Below are positions 35,538 through 43,952 of a stretch of 64,000 bases of DNA, piece after piece. The translations under genes were made by a program, and so were the position numbers. Source of the stretch: Pseudoduganella dura. Its GTDB lineage: Bacteria; Pseudomonadota; Gammaproteobacteria; Burkholderiales; Burkholderiaceae_D. Under the pieces are notes generated by a model. That model made no database searches. It was not told the origin of the DNA and saw only the letters and a list, made by a program, of their open reading frames with translations. The stretch spans positions 6,324,001 through 6,388,000 of the forward strand of contig NZ_WNWM01000002.1 of NCBI RefSeq assembly GCF_009727155.1. The letters run 5' to 3'. How positions within the stretch are numbered: position 1 is the first letter of the stretch; every line of letters starts with the position of its first letter.

Positions 35538-37223
35538 TCAGCTGCGCCGGCTGCACGGCGCAAGTACCCAGCCGTCTGGGTGCCAGGCCAGCACATGCGT
35601 CAGATGCAGGGCGTCCAGCAGGTGGCGGTCGTGCGACACGATGGCCAGGGCGCCGGGCCATGCATTCAGGGCGTCTTCCAGCGCCTGCAGGGCGGGCAGG
35701 TCGAGATGGTTGCCGGGCTCGTCGAGCAGCAGCAGCCGGGCGCCGTCGCGCCGCCAGGCGGCGCAGGCCAGCGCCGCCTTGACACGCTCGCCGCCGGACA
35801 GCGCGCCGGCCGGCGTGTTCAGCCGGGCGGCATCGAGCCCCAGCAGCGCGAGCCGGCTGCGCAGTTCTCCTTCCGGCAGCGGGGTTCCCGACCGTGCCAG
35901 ACGCTCGAGGACGGTCATCCCGGGTGGCAGTATGTGTTCGGCCTGCTGGTCCAGCCAGGCGCTCGGCACCTGCGCCGAACAGGTGCCGGCACGCGGCGCG
36001 ATGTCGCCGGCCAGCATCTTCAGCAGCGTGCTTTTTCCGCAGCCGTTCGGCCCGGTAATGGCCAGTCGTACCGGGCCCGCCAGCACCAGGTCGAGCGGCT
36101 GCGCCTGGACCGGCCATGGCGCCAGTGCCCCCTCGCACGCGATGACGACACGCCCGGCCGGCACCGCCGCATCGCCCAGCAGCAGGGCCGGCTGCGCTTC
36201 ATGGCCGACGCTGCCGGCCGCCGCGCGCACCGCTGCATCCAGCTGCGCGCGCATCGCGTCCGCGTGCCGGGCCTGCTGGCCGGCATGGGCCTGGGCGCCC
36301 GCCTTGCGCCGGCCAAGCACGATCGCCGCCTGGTTCTCTTCGCGGGCGGCGCGGCCGGCACGCGCCGTTCGCCGCTGCCGCGCATCGTGCTCGTCGCGCA
36401 GTTGTCGCAGCCCGGCGTGGCGCGCCGTGCGCGCGTGCTCCAGCGCGGCCCGTGCGGCCGCTGCCTGCGCGTCGCGCTGTGCGCGGTAATGGGTGAAATT
36501 GCCGCCGTATGCATGCAGCCCGCGCTCGTCGAGCTCGACGATCGCGCCGGCCGCGTCGAGCAGTTCACGGTCGTGGCTGACCATGATCGCGGTGCCGGGC
36601 CAGGCATCGAGCCGTGCCCGCAGCCAGGCACGGCCTTCGCGGTCGAGGTGGTTGGTCGGTTCGTCGAGGACCAGGATGTCGCTGCCGGATAGGAACACAC
36701 CCGCCAGCGCAACCCGTGCCAGCTGGCCGCCGGACAGGGTCGCAGCCGGTTCTGCGGGTTGCAGGTGCGGCAGGCCCGCGCCGGCCAGCGCCGCCGCGAA
36801 ATCGGCCGCCAGGTGCCACCGGCCGTCGAGCAGCGCCAGGTCCTCCGGCGTACCGTCGCCGCGCGCGAGACGCTCCGACGCCGCGAACAGCGGCCCGAGG
36901 CCGGCGATGCCGGCAACCGTGGCGCCGGGCGCAACGGTAATCCGCTGCGGCAGGTACCGGACGGCGCCATGCGCCGCAACGCGGCCGCTGTCCGGGACCA
37001 GCAGCCCGGCAAGCATGCGCGCCAGCATGCTCTTGCCAACACCGTTGCGGCCGACGAGGCCGGTGCGGCGCGTGCCGAACGTGTGGGTGAGGTTGTCGAA
37101 CAGTGTCCTGCCGCCCGGCAGGCGCAGCGTGACGTGCTGCAGTTCGATGGTGAAAGTCGCCGGTGCGGCGGCCGCTGTTGCAGCCGGTGCCACAGCCAGT
37201 GCGGCAGGCAGGGAGTGAGCCAT
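35538..37223 (-). CDS. ABC-F family ATPase
   Basis: A 561-residue soluble protein with two ATP-binding cassettes and no membrane segments, the ABC-F layout. The first cassette has Walker A GRNGVGKSM, signature LSGGQLARV and Walker B ILVLDEPTNHLD; the second has GPNGCGKST, LSGGERVKA and LLLLDEPGNHLD. Between them lies an Ala/Arg-rich helical linker (about residues 245-345) where ABC-F proteins carry the arm that reaches into the ribosome. ABC-F proteins act on stalled ribosomes in translation or antibiotic protection, and the subgroup here is unclear. The GAGG box seven bases upstream supports the ATG. The second Walker B has Gly where Thr is usual (EPGNHLD). Confidence 0.88.
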   Translation of the reverse strand: MAHSLPAALAVAPAATAAAAPATFTIELQHVTLRLPGGRTLFDNLTHTFGTRRTGLVGRNGVGKSMLARMLAGLLVPDSGRVAAHGAVRYLPQRITVAPGATVAGIAGLGPLFAASERLARGDGTPEDLALLDGRWHLAADFAAALAGAGLPHLQPAEPAATLSGGQLARVALAGVFLSGSDILVLDEPTNHLDREGRAWLRARLDAWPGTAIMVSHDRELLDAAGAIVELDERGLHAYGGNFTHYRAQRDAQAAAARAALEHARTARHAGLRQLRDEHDARQRRTARAGRAAREENQAAIVLGRRKAGAQAHAGQQARHADAMRAQLDAAVRAAAGSVGHEAQPALLLGDAAVPAGRVVIACEGALAPWPVQAQPLDLVLAGPVRLAITGPNGCGKSTLLKMLAGDIAPRAGTCSAQVPSAWLDQQAEHILPPGMTVLERLARSGTPLPEGELRSRLALLGLDAARLNTPAGALSGGERVKAALACAAWRRDGARLLLLDEPGNHLDLPALQALEDALNAWPGALAIVSHDRHLLDALHLTHVLAWHPDGWVLAPCSRRS

Positions 37224-37341
37224 GTGGAAACCTCGCGAAACGCGTGAATGGTCCGGCCGTGACGAACGGCGCGGCGTTTTCGGTGCGAAGGCTCAGATGG
37301 TCATTTTGGGGGAGTGCTCCTGCGGTCCGCTACTGGTTATT

Positions 37342-37369
37342 CCCGCCCGCCGGCAAGCCGGCAGGCGGG
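37342..37369 (-). terminator. Strong hairpin after the phytase gene
   Basis: CCCGCC-CGCCGGC and GCCGGC-AGGCGGG form a 28-base inverted repeat with a two-base loop, 35 bases past the minus-strand phytase stop. No T-run follows (AATAACC), so it is either a weak terminator or an mRNA-protecting hairpin. Confidence 0.5.
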
Positions 37370-37403
37370 GAAGCGGTCAAGTTTAGACGATTTACGGGCC
37401 GTG

Positions 37404-39248
37404 TCAATCCAGGCCGAGCGCGCGGGCGATGTCGTCCCACGCCACCAGCTTGAAGTTCTGCGGTCCGTCCGGCATCCGCTTGTAGCCGTCCTGCACCACC
37501 AGCATGCCGCGTGCGAACGGGCCGCCGAGGTTCGCGGAAGTCACTTCCAGTCCATCGGTTTCGGACGCGCCATCGATGCCGGCCGTCACGTTCACGCCGA
37601 TGCGGAAGGCACCGCGCACCTTGTACGGCGGGGCCGCGTCGAGCACCACGTAGCTGTCGTTGCCCTGGCTGGAAACGACCACGTAGCCGCGCCCCGCGCC
37701 GTCGCCGGCGGCCCGGTAGATCCCGACACCCTCGACATCGGCCTTCAGCACGCCGCCGACCGGCAGCACCATCGTCAGCCGCGGTTCCCGCGTCGCGTCG
37801 GCGTCCGTCACCCACAGCCCGCGCTTTTCTTCGCCCACGAACAGCTGGCCGCTGGCTTCGTCGGCCACGCAGCCCTCCGGCTGGCTGGCGGTGCGGAAGC
37901 GGCGCACGACCTGCGCCGTAAATTTGCCGGCCGCGCGGCCGATGCGGTAGTGCAGGTAGCGGCCATCCTTGTCGTTGACGAAGGCATCGAGCCCGCCGCC
38001 GGCCGGCCGGAACACGCAGGCGCCATAGATCTCTTCGAGCTCCGTGGGCAGCCGCGCGGCCTCGGCCACGGTGCCGTCGGCCGCGATCGTGAACAGCACC
38101 ATCGAGTTCTCGTCGCGCTGGGTGGCCAGCGCCAGGTCGAACCGCTCGGCGCCGAACGATACGTCCTGCCGCACATCCACGTTGTTCAGGCGGCCGGCTT
38201 CCAGCAACTGGGTTTGCCGGCCCTGCAGGTCGTACACCAGCAGGCCCTGCTTCTTGTTGGTGCCCAGCACGCGCGACGCGGCAGGGTCGCGCGGATGCAG
38301 CCAGATCGCCGGATCGTCGGCAGCGTCGCCGGCACGGGCCACCGGCTCGGTTTGCGTGCGCGGCAGCACGACGGGGAGCGGCGCTTCGGGCGCAGCCGCT
38401 GTCAGGGCCAGCGGTACGGCCTTCCACCCCTTTCCAACGTGCGCGAGCAGCCGGCCATCGGCGTCGACCGCGACGTTTTCGACGCCTTTCGCGTTCACCG
38501 GCACCGCGCGCCACGCCGCGCCGGTGCGGCGCCACGCATGCAGCCCGCCCTTGCCGTCGGCGGCGGCGACGCCGCCGGGCACCACCGCCAGCGCATGCGC
38601 GCCGTCGGCCAGCTTGCCGAACGGCGGCGCCAAGGCGACGGGCTGCCGCGCCGGCGCGCCTTCGGCATCGGCCCGGTAGGCCCACAGCCCGAGACCCTCT
38701 TCGGCGGCATACAGCGTGCCGGCCGCGTCGTCGGCACGGCAAGCCTTCACGTGCGGCGGCAAGGCCAGCCGGCGCACGCGTGCCGGTGCGTCGCCATCGA
38801 GCAGCCACTGCTCGGCCTGGCCATCCTTGCCGACCAGGAACGCGTGCGTCAACTGCTGCGCGTCCCGGTACAGGCAGGCGGCCTCGATGCCGTATCCCGC
38901 CGCCGGCAGGGCGGGCAGGGCGGCCAGCGTGCCGGCGCGGGCGTCGGCGCGCACCGGGACCGCCCGCTCGGCGTTGGCGTCGATGACGAGCGCCAGCGTG
39001 TTACCGGCGCTGTCGGTGCGCACGTCGAGCTGGCGCCCGCGCACCGGCAGGCTGGCCCGTTCGCGGCCGGCGGCATCGACGAGGCGCAGCGCGTTCTTGT
39101 CCAGCACGAGCCAGCCGTGCGGCAGCGGCGCGAGATCGCGGGCCTTGGCCAGTGCGGCCGGGATGGTGCCGGCGTTGGCCGCCGACACGGCGGACAGCCC
39201 GGCAGCCAGGCCGGTGGCCAGCAGGGAAATCGTGAAGACATGTTTCAT
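37404..39248 (-). CDS. Beta-propeller phytase with a degenerate N-terminal propeller
   Basis: A 614-residue exported enzyme (signal peptide MKHVFTISLLATGLAAGLSA). The C-terminal half (about residues 300-614) is a canonical calcium-dependent beta-propeller phytase: GDAADDPAIWLHP, LGTNKKQGLLVYDL, YGACVFRP, QPEGCVADE, ADVEGVGIYRA and ETDGLEVTSANLGG. These segments supply the calcium and phosphate ligands. The N-terminal 290 residues look like a second, diverged propeller without those acidic motifs. Tandem-domain phytases are known, in which the extra domain boosts activity on intermediates. It releases phosphate from phytate. The ATG overlaps the receptor stop (TGATG), so it is translationally coupled to its likely transporter. 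Confidence 0.92.
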   Translation of the reverse strand: MKHVFTISLLATGLAAGLSAVSAANAGTIPAALAKARDLAPLPHGWLVLDKNALRLVDAAGRERASLPVRGRQLDVRTDSAGNTLALVIDANAERAVPVRADARAGTLAALPALPAAGYGIEAACLYRDAQQLTHAFLVGKDGQAEQWLLDGDAPARVRRLALPPHVKACRADDAAGTLYAAEEGLGLWAYRADAEGAPARQPVALAPPFGKLADGAHALAVVPGGVAAADGKGGLHAWRRTGAAWRAVPVNAKGVENVAVDADGRLLAHVGKGWKAVPLALTAAAPEAPLPVVLPRTQTEPVARAGDAADDPAIWLHPRDPAASRVLGTNKKQGLLVYDLQGRQTQLLEAGRLNNVDVRQDVSFGAERFDLALATQRDENSMVLFTIAADGTVAEAARLPTELEEIYGACVFRPAGGGLDAFVNDKDGRYLHYRIGRAAGKFTAQVVRRFRTASQPEGCVADEASGQLFVGEEKRGLWVTDADATREPRLTMVLPVGGVLKADVEGVGIYRAAGDGAGRGYVVVSSQGNDSYVVLDAAPPYKVRGAFRIGVNVTAGIDGASETDGLEVTSANLGGPFARGMLVVQDGYKRMPDGPQNFKLVAWDDIARALGLD

Positions 39249-41725
39249 CAGAACAGGCTCGCTTTCAGGCCGATCTTGTAGGTGCGGCCGTATTGTTCGT
39301 ACTGTACGTTGTGCGCCTTCACGCCCTGGTACACGTAGTATTTTTCATTGTTCAGGTTGCTGGCCTCGAAGGACAGCTGCCAGCGCCGGTCGATTTGCCA
39401 CGACAGCGAGAAATCGAGCTGCGTCTGGCTGTCGACGATGCGGTCCTGCGACGCGTCCAGCACGTTCTCGCCCAGTTCCAGCAGGTAGCCGGACTTGTAG
39501 TTGGCGGCCAGGCGGGTGCTGACCGGACCGGCCTCGTAGCCGACCATCACGTTCGCCATGCGGTTCGACTGCCCCGGCATCCGGATCGAGCGGCCCATGC
39601 GGGCGCCGGCGTCCTCGTCGAAACTGTCGATGCCGGCGCGCGAATGCGTCAGCGCGCCGTTGATGCCCACCAGCAGGCCGTTGAACGGCGCAGGCAGCAT
39701 GCGCAGCGGCTGCTGCCACGCCAGCTCGATTCCTTTCACCTTGGCGCTGTCACCGTTGGCGTACGACGTGGCGGTGGTGTAGTCCGCCCACTGTCCCGAG
39801 CCGGCCAGGTTGGTCGCGTAGGTGAAGTTCTTGATGTCCTTGTGGAACACGTAGGCGGACACGGTGCCGTCGTTGCCCAGCACGCGCTCGATGCCCAGGT
39901 CCAGGTTATGCGATTTCAAAGGCGCCAGGTCCGGGTTGCCGATCGTGGCTTCCATCGCGCTGTCCAGGCTGATGCCGGGCGCGAGCTGGCTGAAATTGGC
40001 GCGCACCACCGCGTTGCTCCACGCGGCCCGCACGCTGGTGGCACGGTCCAGGTCGTAGCGGCCCTGCAGCGTGGGCAGCCAGTTGGTGTACGAACGGCCG
40101 GCCCGGCGCGGCGTGATCGTGTCGCCATCCGCCACCTGCTGGCCGGCGGCCCGGAAGCGCGTGTGCTCGGCGCGCACGCCGGCCAGCAGCGACCATGCGC
40201 CGCGCGCCAGCGTGCCCTGCACGTAGGCCGCGTCGATATCCTCGCTGATCGCGAAGTCGTCCAGTGCCGATTCGGCGGCCAGCTGCGCGCCGGCGCGCGG
40301 CAGGTTCGCCACGCGGGCGCGGATCGCGGCCGGGTCCAGCGCGGCGCCGATCGGGCCGAACGCGTAATCGAGCTGCTGCGTGCGGACGAATGCGCTCATC
40401 GAGCGCGTACCGGTGCCCCAGTAGCTGGCGCTGCCCGTGTTGCCGCTGTTGTAGGACCACTGGTCGGTGTCGTTGTCCTTGTCGCGGCGGCTGCCCTTGG
40501 CGCCGAACTTGACGGCGAACCCGTCGTCGAACTGGCGCGTCAGGTCCAGCCGCAGCGCCTTCGCGCGGTCTTCCGCGTAGCTTTGCTGGAGCGTGATCGC
40601 ATTCAGGTTGTAGCTGGCGGCGTCGTAGGCGGCGGCCGGCGCGATCAGGCGCGGCGCCATCGTGTTGGTGAAACCCACGCCGCTGAAACTGCCGCGAAAA
40701 CGCGCGTCGTTGACCGATTCGGGCGCGTCGTCTGTGGCGCGGCTGGCCGACGCCTCCGCGTGCAGGCGCCAGTCGTCGAACCGGCGGTCGGCGCTGGCGG
40801 TCAGCGAACGGATCTCCTGCGTGTACTTGCGCTGGCGCAGCCGGCGCTCCAGGCGCGCCTTGTCCGTCACGCCTTCGGCCAGGTCGTCGTTCTCGACGTT
40901 GCTCACGGTCAGGCGGTCGCGCACTTCGTCATCCGAGAAGCGGCTCACGAAGCCGCGCAGCGCATAGCTCGATGCCGCATCCGGCCGCCAGTCGAGGTTG
41001 AGCGCGGCGGCGCGGCGCTCGCGCACCGGCAGGTACTCGCGCAGCTCGAAGCCTTCGAGCCGGTTTCCGCTCCACGCGCCGCCGGTCTCCACGTTGTCCG
41101 AGCCGAACTTGCGCTTCTCGCCGGACAGGCCGGCCGCCACGCCCACCGTGCCGCCGGCGAAACGCTGAGCCCACAGCACGCTCGCGGAAGGGCTGGTCTG
41201 GTCCGTGTTGGTATCGTGGCTGGCGGCGGCGCCGATCGTCAGCAGCCTGCCGGGCAGGTCGAACGCGGACAGCGTCTTGACTTCCACGGTGCCGCCCAGC
41301 GAGCTGGCGTCCTGGTCCGGGGTGAGCGTCTTCGACACTTCCAGCGTGCGGATCAGTCCGGCCGGCAGCACGTCGAGCGCCACGGCGCGGGTGCCTGCTT
41401 CGGGCGACGGCACCAGAGCGCCGTTGATGGTGACGGCGTTCAGGTCCGGCGCCAGGCCGCGCACGGTGACGTAGCGGCCTTCGCCCTGGTCGCGCTGAAC
41501 GGCCACGCCGGGCAGCCGCGCCAGCGCTTCGGCGGCATTCTTGTCCGGCAGGCCGCCGATGCCGTCGCTGGAGACGACGCTGACGATGTTGTCGGCCCGC
41601 TCCTGGGCAGCGATGGCATTGGCGAGGCTGGCGCGCTGGCCGGCGATGACGACCGTCGGATCGCCGGCGGCGTGGACTGCCGTGACGGCCAGCAGGCCGA
41701 GGGCGGGGATGGCAAGGTGTCGCAT
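39248..41725 (-). CDS. TonB-dependent outer-membrane receptor, phytase-linked
   Basis: An 825-residue receptor. After a signal peptide (MRHLAIPALGLLAVTAVHA) comes a TonB-box-like TVVIAGQRA, then the plug domain (DKNAAEALARLPGVAVQRDQ, YVTVRGLAPDLNAVTINGAL, SLGGTVEVKT). The rest is a 22-strand barrel ending in RTYKIGLKASLF with a C-terminal Phe. The motif set fits the large receptor group that imports sugars and other non-siderophore ligands. Because the phytase gene follows with a one-base overlap, the ligand is probably phytate or its breakdown products. The ATG at 41725 gives a normal signal peptide; longer openings do not. No obvious promoter is seen upstream. Confidence 0.92.
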   Translation of the reverse strand: MRHLAIPALGLLAVTAVHAAGDPTVVIAGQRASLANAIAAQERADNIVSVVSSDGIGGLPDKNAAEALARLPGVAVQRDQGEGRYVTVRGLAPDLNAVTINGALVPSPEAGTRAVALDVLPAGLIRTLEVSKTLTPDQDASSLGGTVEVKTLSAFDLPGRLLTIGAAASHDTNTDQTSPSASVLWAQRFAGGTVGVAAGLSGEKRKFGSDNVETGGAWSGNRLEGFELREYLPVRERRAAALNLDWRPDAASSYALRGFVSRFSDDEVRDRLTVSNVENDDLAEGVTDKARLERRLRQRKYTQEIRSLTASADRRFDDWRLHAEASASRATDDAPESVNDARFRGSFSGVGFTNTMAPRLIAPAAAYDAASYNLNAITLQQSYAEDRAKALRLDLTRQFDDGFAVKFGAKGSRRDKDNDTDQWSYNSGNTGSASYWGTGTRSMSAFVRTQQLDYAFGPIGAALDPAAIRARVANLPRAGAQLAAESALDDFAISEDIDAAYVQGTLARGAWSLLAGVRAEHTRFRAAGQQVADGDTITPRRAGRSYTNWLPTLQGRYDLDRATSVRAAWSNAVVRANFSQLAPGISLDSAMEATIGNPDLAPLKSHNLDLGIERVLGNDGTVSAYVFHKDIKNFTYATNLAGSGQWADYTTATSYANGDSAKVKGIELAWQQPLRMLPAPFNGLLVGINGALTHSRAGIDSFDEDAGARMGRSIRMPGQSNRMANVMVGYEAGPVSTRLAANYKSGYLLELGENVLDASQDRIVDSQTQLDFSLSWQIDRRWQLSFEASNLNNEKYYVYQGVKAHNVQYEQYGRTYKIGLKASLF

Positions 41726-42010
41726 GTTTTGATGGTGGGGTTGGTGAAGGACGGGGCGGATTCTAGGCAGCCAATGTGACGGATCGGTGACAGGCGGCGG
41801 GCCCGCGGCTTGCCGGCGGCATGAGTGAGCCGAATTGACCCGTGCTCCGGGGCGGGCACACGACGGGCCGGGGACGGGCATGGCGGGACATCGGGCGTGC
41901 GGTACACATTTTTCCGGTGGCCCGTGAGCCGTTCGCACCCCGGGCGGCGGCGCAACGCCGTGGTCATCCTGTCATGCTCATGTAATAAGGGCACGCTAAG
42001 CTGGCCGGTC

Positions 42011-42871
42011 ATGAACACGATCCAACGACATGCCCTCGCGGCCGCCGCCATCGCCTGCACGGTGCTGGCGTTGCTATATGCCGCCGCCGGCGCATTGAAA
42101 CCCTTCGCGGCCTGGAAGTGGTTCGACATGGCCAGCGAGGGCGGCACGGCGCTGGCCGCCGCGGCGTGGTGCCTGATCGTGCTGGGCAACCGCCCGGACG
42201 GCCGTGTCACCCGCTTCCTGGCCGCCGGTTTCGCCGCGATCGCGCTGGGCTCCTGGGCCGACTGCATGGACGAACTGTTCACCGTCGACAAGGCGGCGCT
42301 GTGGGACAACGCCCTGGAGGCCCTGGTCCCGCTGGGCATGGCGATACTGACCGCCGGCATGTTCTTCTGGCGCCAGGAACAGGCCAGCCTGACCGAGCAC
42401 CTGAAAAAGCGCGAGCGCCTGTTCCGCGACCACCGCGCGTTCGACCGCGTGACGCAGCTGGCCGATGCCCGCTACCTGCGCGCGCAACTTGAGAGACAGA
42501 AGGGCGGCTGCGCACTGGTACTGCTCGACATCGACGGTTTTCACCGCATCAATCGCGAGCATGGCCAGGCCGAGGGCGACCGCGTGCTGCAGGCCGTCAG
42601 CCACATGCTGCTGCTGAACCTGCGCAACGACGACCTGCTGTGCCGCTACGCGGGCGACCGGTTCGCCGTATTGATGCCGGGGCTCACGGAAGCGGCCGCG
42701 ACCGACGCGGCGCGGCACCTGTGCGCGATGGTGGCGATGATGCGGCACCATGCGGCGCACCTGCCGGTACCGTTGACGTTGCGCCACAGCTGCGCGCAGG
42801 CCGATGCTTCGCCCGGGCGCACGCCGGACATGGTGCTGGCGGACCTGTGCCGCCAGGTGGACGCCGCGTGA
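42011..42871 (+). CDS. Membrane GGDEF-domain protein with degenerate active site
   Basis: A 286-residue protein with about four N-terminal membrane helices (residues 8-120) and a C-terminal GGDEF fold (about 150-286). The fold shows ALVLLDIDGFHRINREHGQAEGDRVLQ, but the signature is AGDRF in place of GGDEF near residues 214-218. The metal-binding Asp of LDIDGF remains while the catalytic Glu position is Arg, so cyclase activity is unlikely. It may bind GTP or act by protein contact. An RxxD inhibitory site is not evident. Its stop overlaps the GTG start of the AraC-type regulator (GTGA), which suggests that this protein controls that regulator. Confidence 0.8.
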   Translation: MNTIQRHALAAAAIACTVLALLYAAAGALKPFAAWKWFDMASEGGTALAAAAWCLIVLGNRPDGRVTRFLAAGFAAIALGSWADCMDELFTVDKAALWDNALEALVPLGMAILTAGMFFWRQEQASLTEHLKKRERLFRDHRAFDRVTQLADARYLRAQLERQKGGCALVLLDIDGFHRINREHGQAEGDRVLQAVSHMLLLNLRNDDLLCRYAGDRFAVLMPGLTEAAATDAARHLCAMVAMMRHHAAHLPVPLTLRHSCAQADASPGRTPDMVLADLCRQVDAA

Positions 42872-43878
42872 TCGCGTGGCGCGGTGCGGCCGAACCGTCG
42901 ATTCCGGCATGCCAGCAGCCGGCGCTGGTGCTGGCGTTTGCCCGTTCGCGCGACGCGGACGAGGGCGCGCTGTTGCGCGGCACCGGGATCGAAGCGCTCG
43001 CCGAACCGGGCGCGCTGGTGGCACCGGCGCAGTACCTGGACCTGCTGGCGAACGCGCTGCGCGCGCTGGACAGCCCGGACACCAGCTTCATGCTGGGACA
43101 GCAGCTGCTGCCGGGCCATGACGGCGCGCCCAGCAACGCGCTGGTGCAGGCGCCGACGCTGCGCGAAGCGCTGGCGCTGTTGTGCCGCTGGCATACCCGG
43201 CTCACGCCGCTGCTGCGCCCCCGCTTCGAGACGTGGGACGGCACGGCCGCGCTGTACTGGGTCGACAGCCACGGCGCGCCCGCGCTGCGCTCCGCCCTGG
43301 TGGAGATGCACATGACAGCGGTCGTCGCGCTGTGCCGGTGGCTGGGCGGCGAACGGCTGCCGTGGCGCTTCTGCTTCAACCGCACCGCGCCGCGGCACGT
43401 CGAGCAGCATCACGTCCACCTGAGCAGCGCGCTGCGCTTCGACTGCCAGTTCGATGCGATGCTGATCGGCGCCGAGTGGCTGGACCGGCCGTGGCCGCGC
43501 GGCAGCGCCCTGGCCGCCGCGCTTGCGCTGCGCGCCGCCGAGGGCGAACCGGCAAGGCCCGCCGGCTTGCTGGCCGCGCTGTACGACTACCTGCTGGAAC
43601 GGGTGCGCATGGCGCCCGTGCTGGAGCGCACCGCCGGCGATTTCGGCGTGAGCCCGGCCACGTTCAAGCGGCAGCTGGCACGGCACGGCACGCATTTCCA
43701 GGCCGAGCTGGACCAGGTGCGCACGCACGTGGCGCTGTGGATGTTCCATGCGCAGGGAGCCGATAACGAAGCGGTCGCGCGGTACCTGGGGTTCCACGAT
43801 GCCGCCAATTTCCGGCGGTCGTTCAAACGGTGGACGGGGTTGACGCCGCTGTTGCTGAAGGCAGGGCTGGCGGGATAG
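42868..43878 (+). CDS. AraC-family transcriptional regulator with arabinose-binding-like N-domain
   Basis: A 336-residue regulator starting at a GTG that overlaps the upstream stop. Residues 15-190 match the ligand domain found in OruR/ArgR-like AraC proteins (PAQYLDLLANALRALDSPD, LREALALLCRWHTRLTPLL, HVHLSSALRFDCQFDAM). The C-terminal DNA-binding domain (about 235-332) has FGVSPATFKRQLARHGTHFQAELDQVR and YLGFHDAANFRRSFKRWTGLTP, the two helix-turn-helix units of the family. Targets are unknown; the neighbouring convergent cyanophycin operon and the divergent receptor/phytase unit are candidates only by position. Confidence 0.85.
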   Translation: MIAWRGAAEPSIPACQQPALVLAFARSRDADEGALLRGTGIEALAEPGALVAPAQYLDLLANALRALDSPDTSFMLGQQLLPGHDGAPSNALVQAPTLREALALLCRWHTRLTPLLRPRFETWDGTAALYWVDSHGAPALRSALVEMHMTAVVALCRWLGGERLPWRFCFNRTAPRHVEQHHVHLSSALRFDCQFDAMLIGAEWLDRPWPRGSALAAALALRAAEGEPARPAGLLAALYDYLLERVRMAPVLERTAGDFGVSPATFKRQLARHGTHFQAELDQVRTHVALWMFHAQGADNEAVARYLGFHDAANFRRSFKRWTGLTPLLLKAGLAG

Positions 43879-43907
43879 CGGCGAAAACCGGTGTCGGATA
43901 CCGAAGC

Positions 43908-43926
43908 TTCAGCGTCGATCGCTGAA
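43908..43926. terminator. Hairpin between convergent AraC and cphA genes
   Basis: A perfect 7-bp stem (TTCAGCG / CGCTGAA) with a five-base loop sits between two convergent stop codons. A second dyad (GACGGC...GCCGTC, about 43936-43953) is adjacent. Neither has a T-run, so termination here is only likely. Confidence 0.4.
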
Positions 43927-43952
43927 AGGTGTTCCGGACGGCGCGCCGGCCG

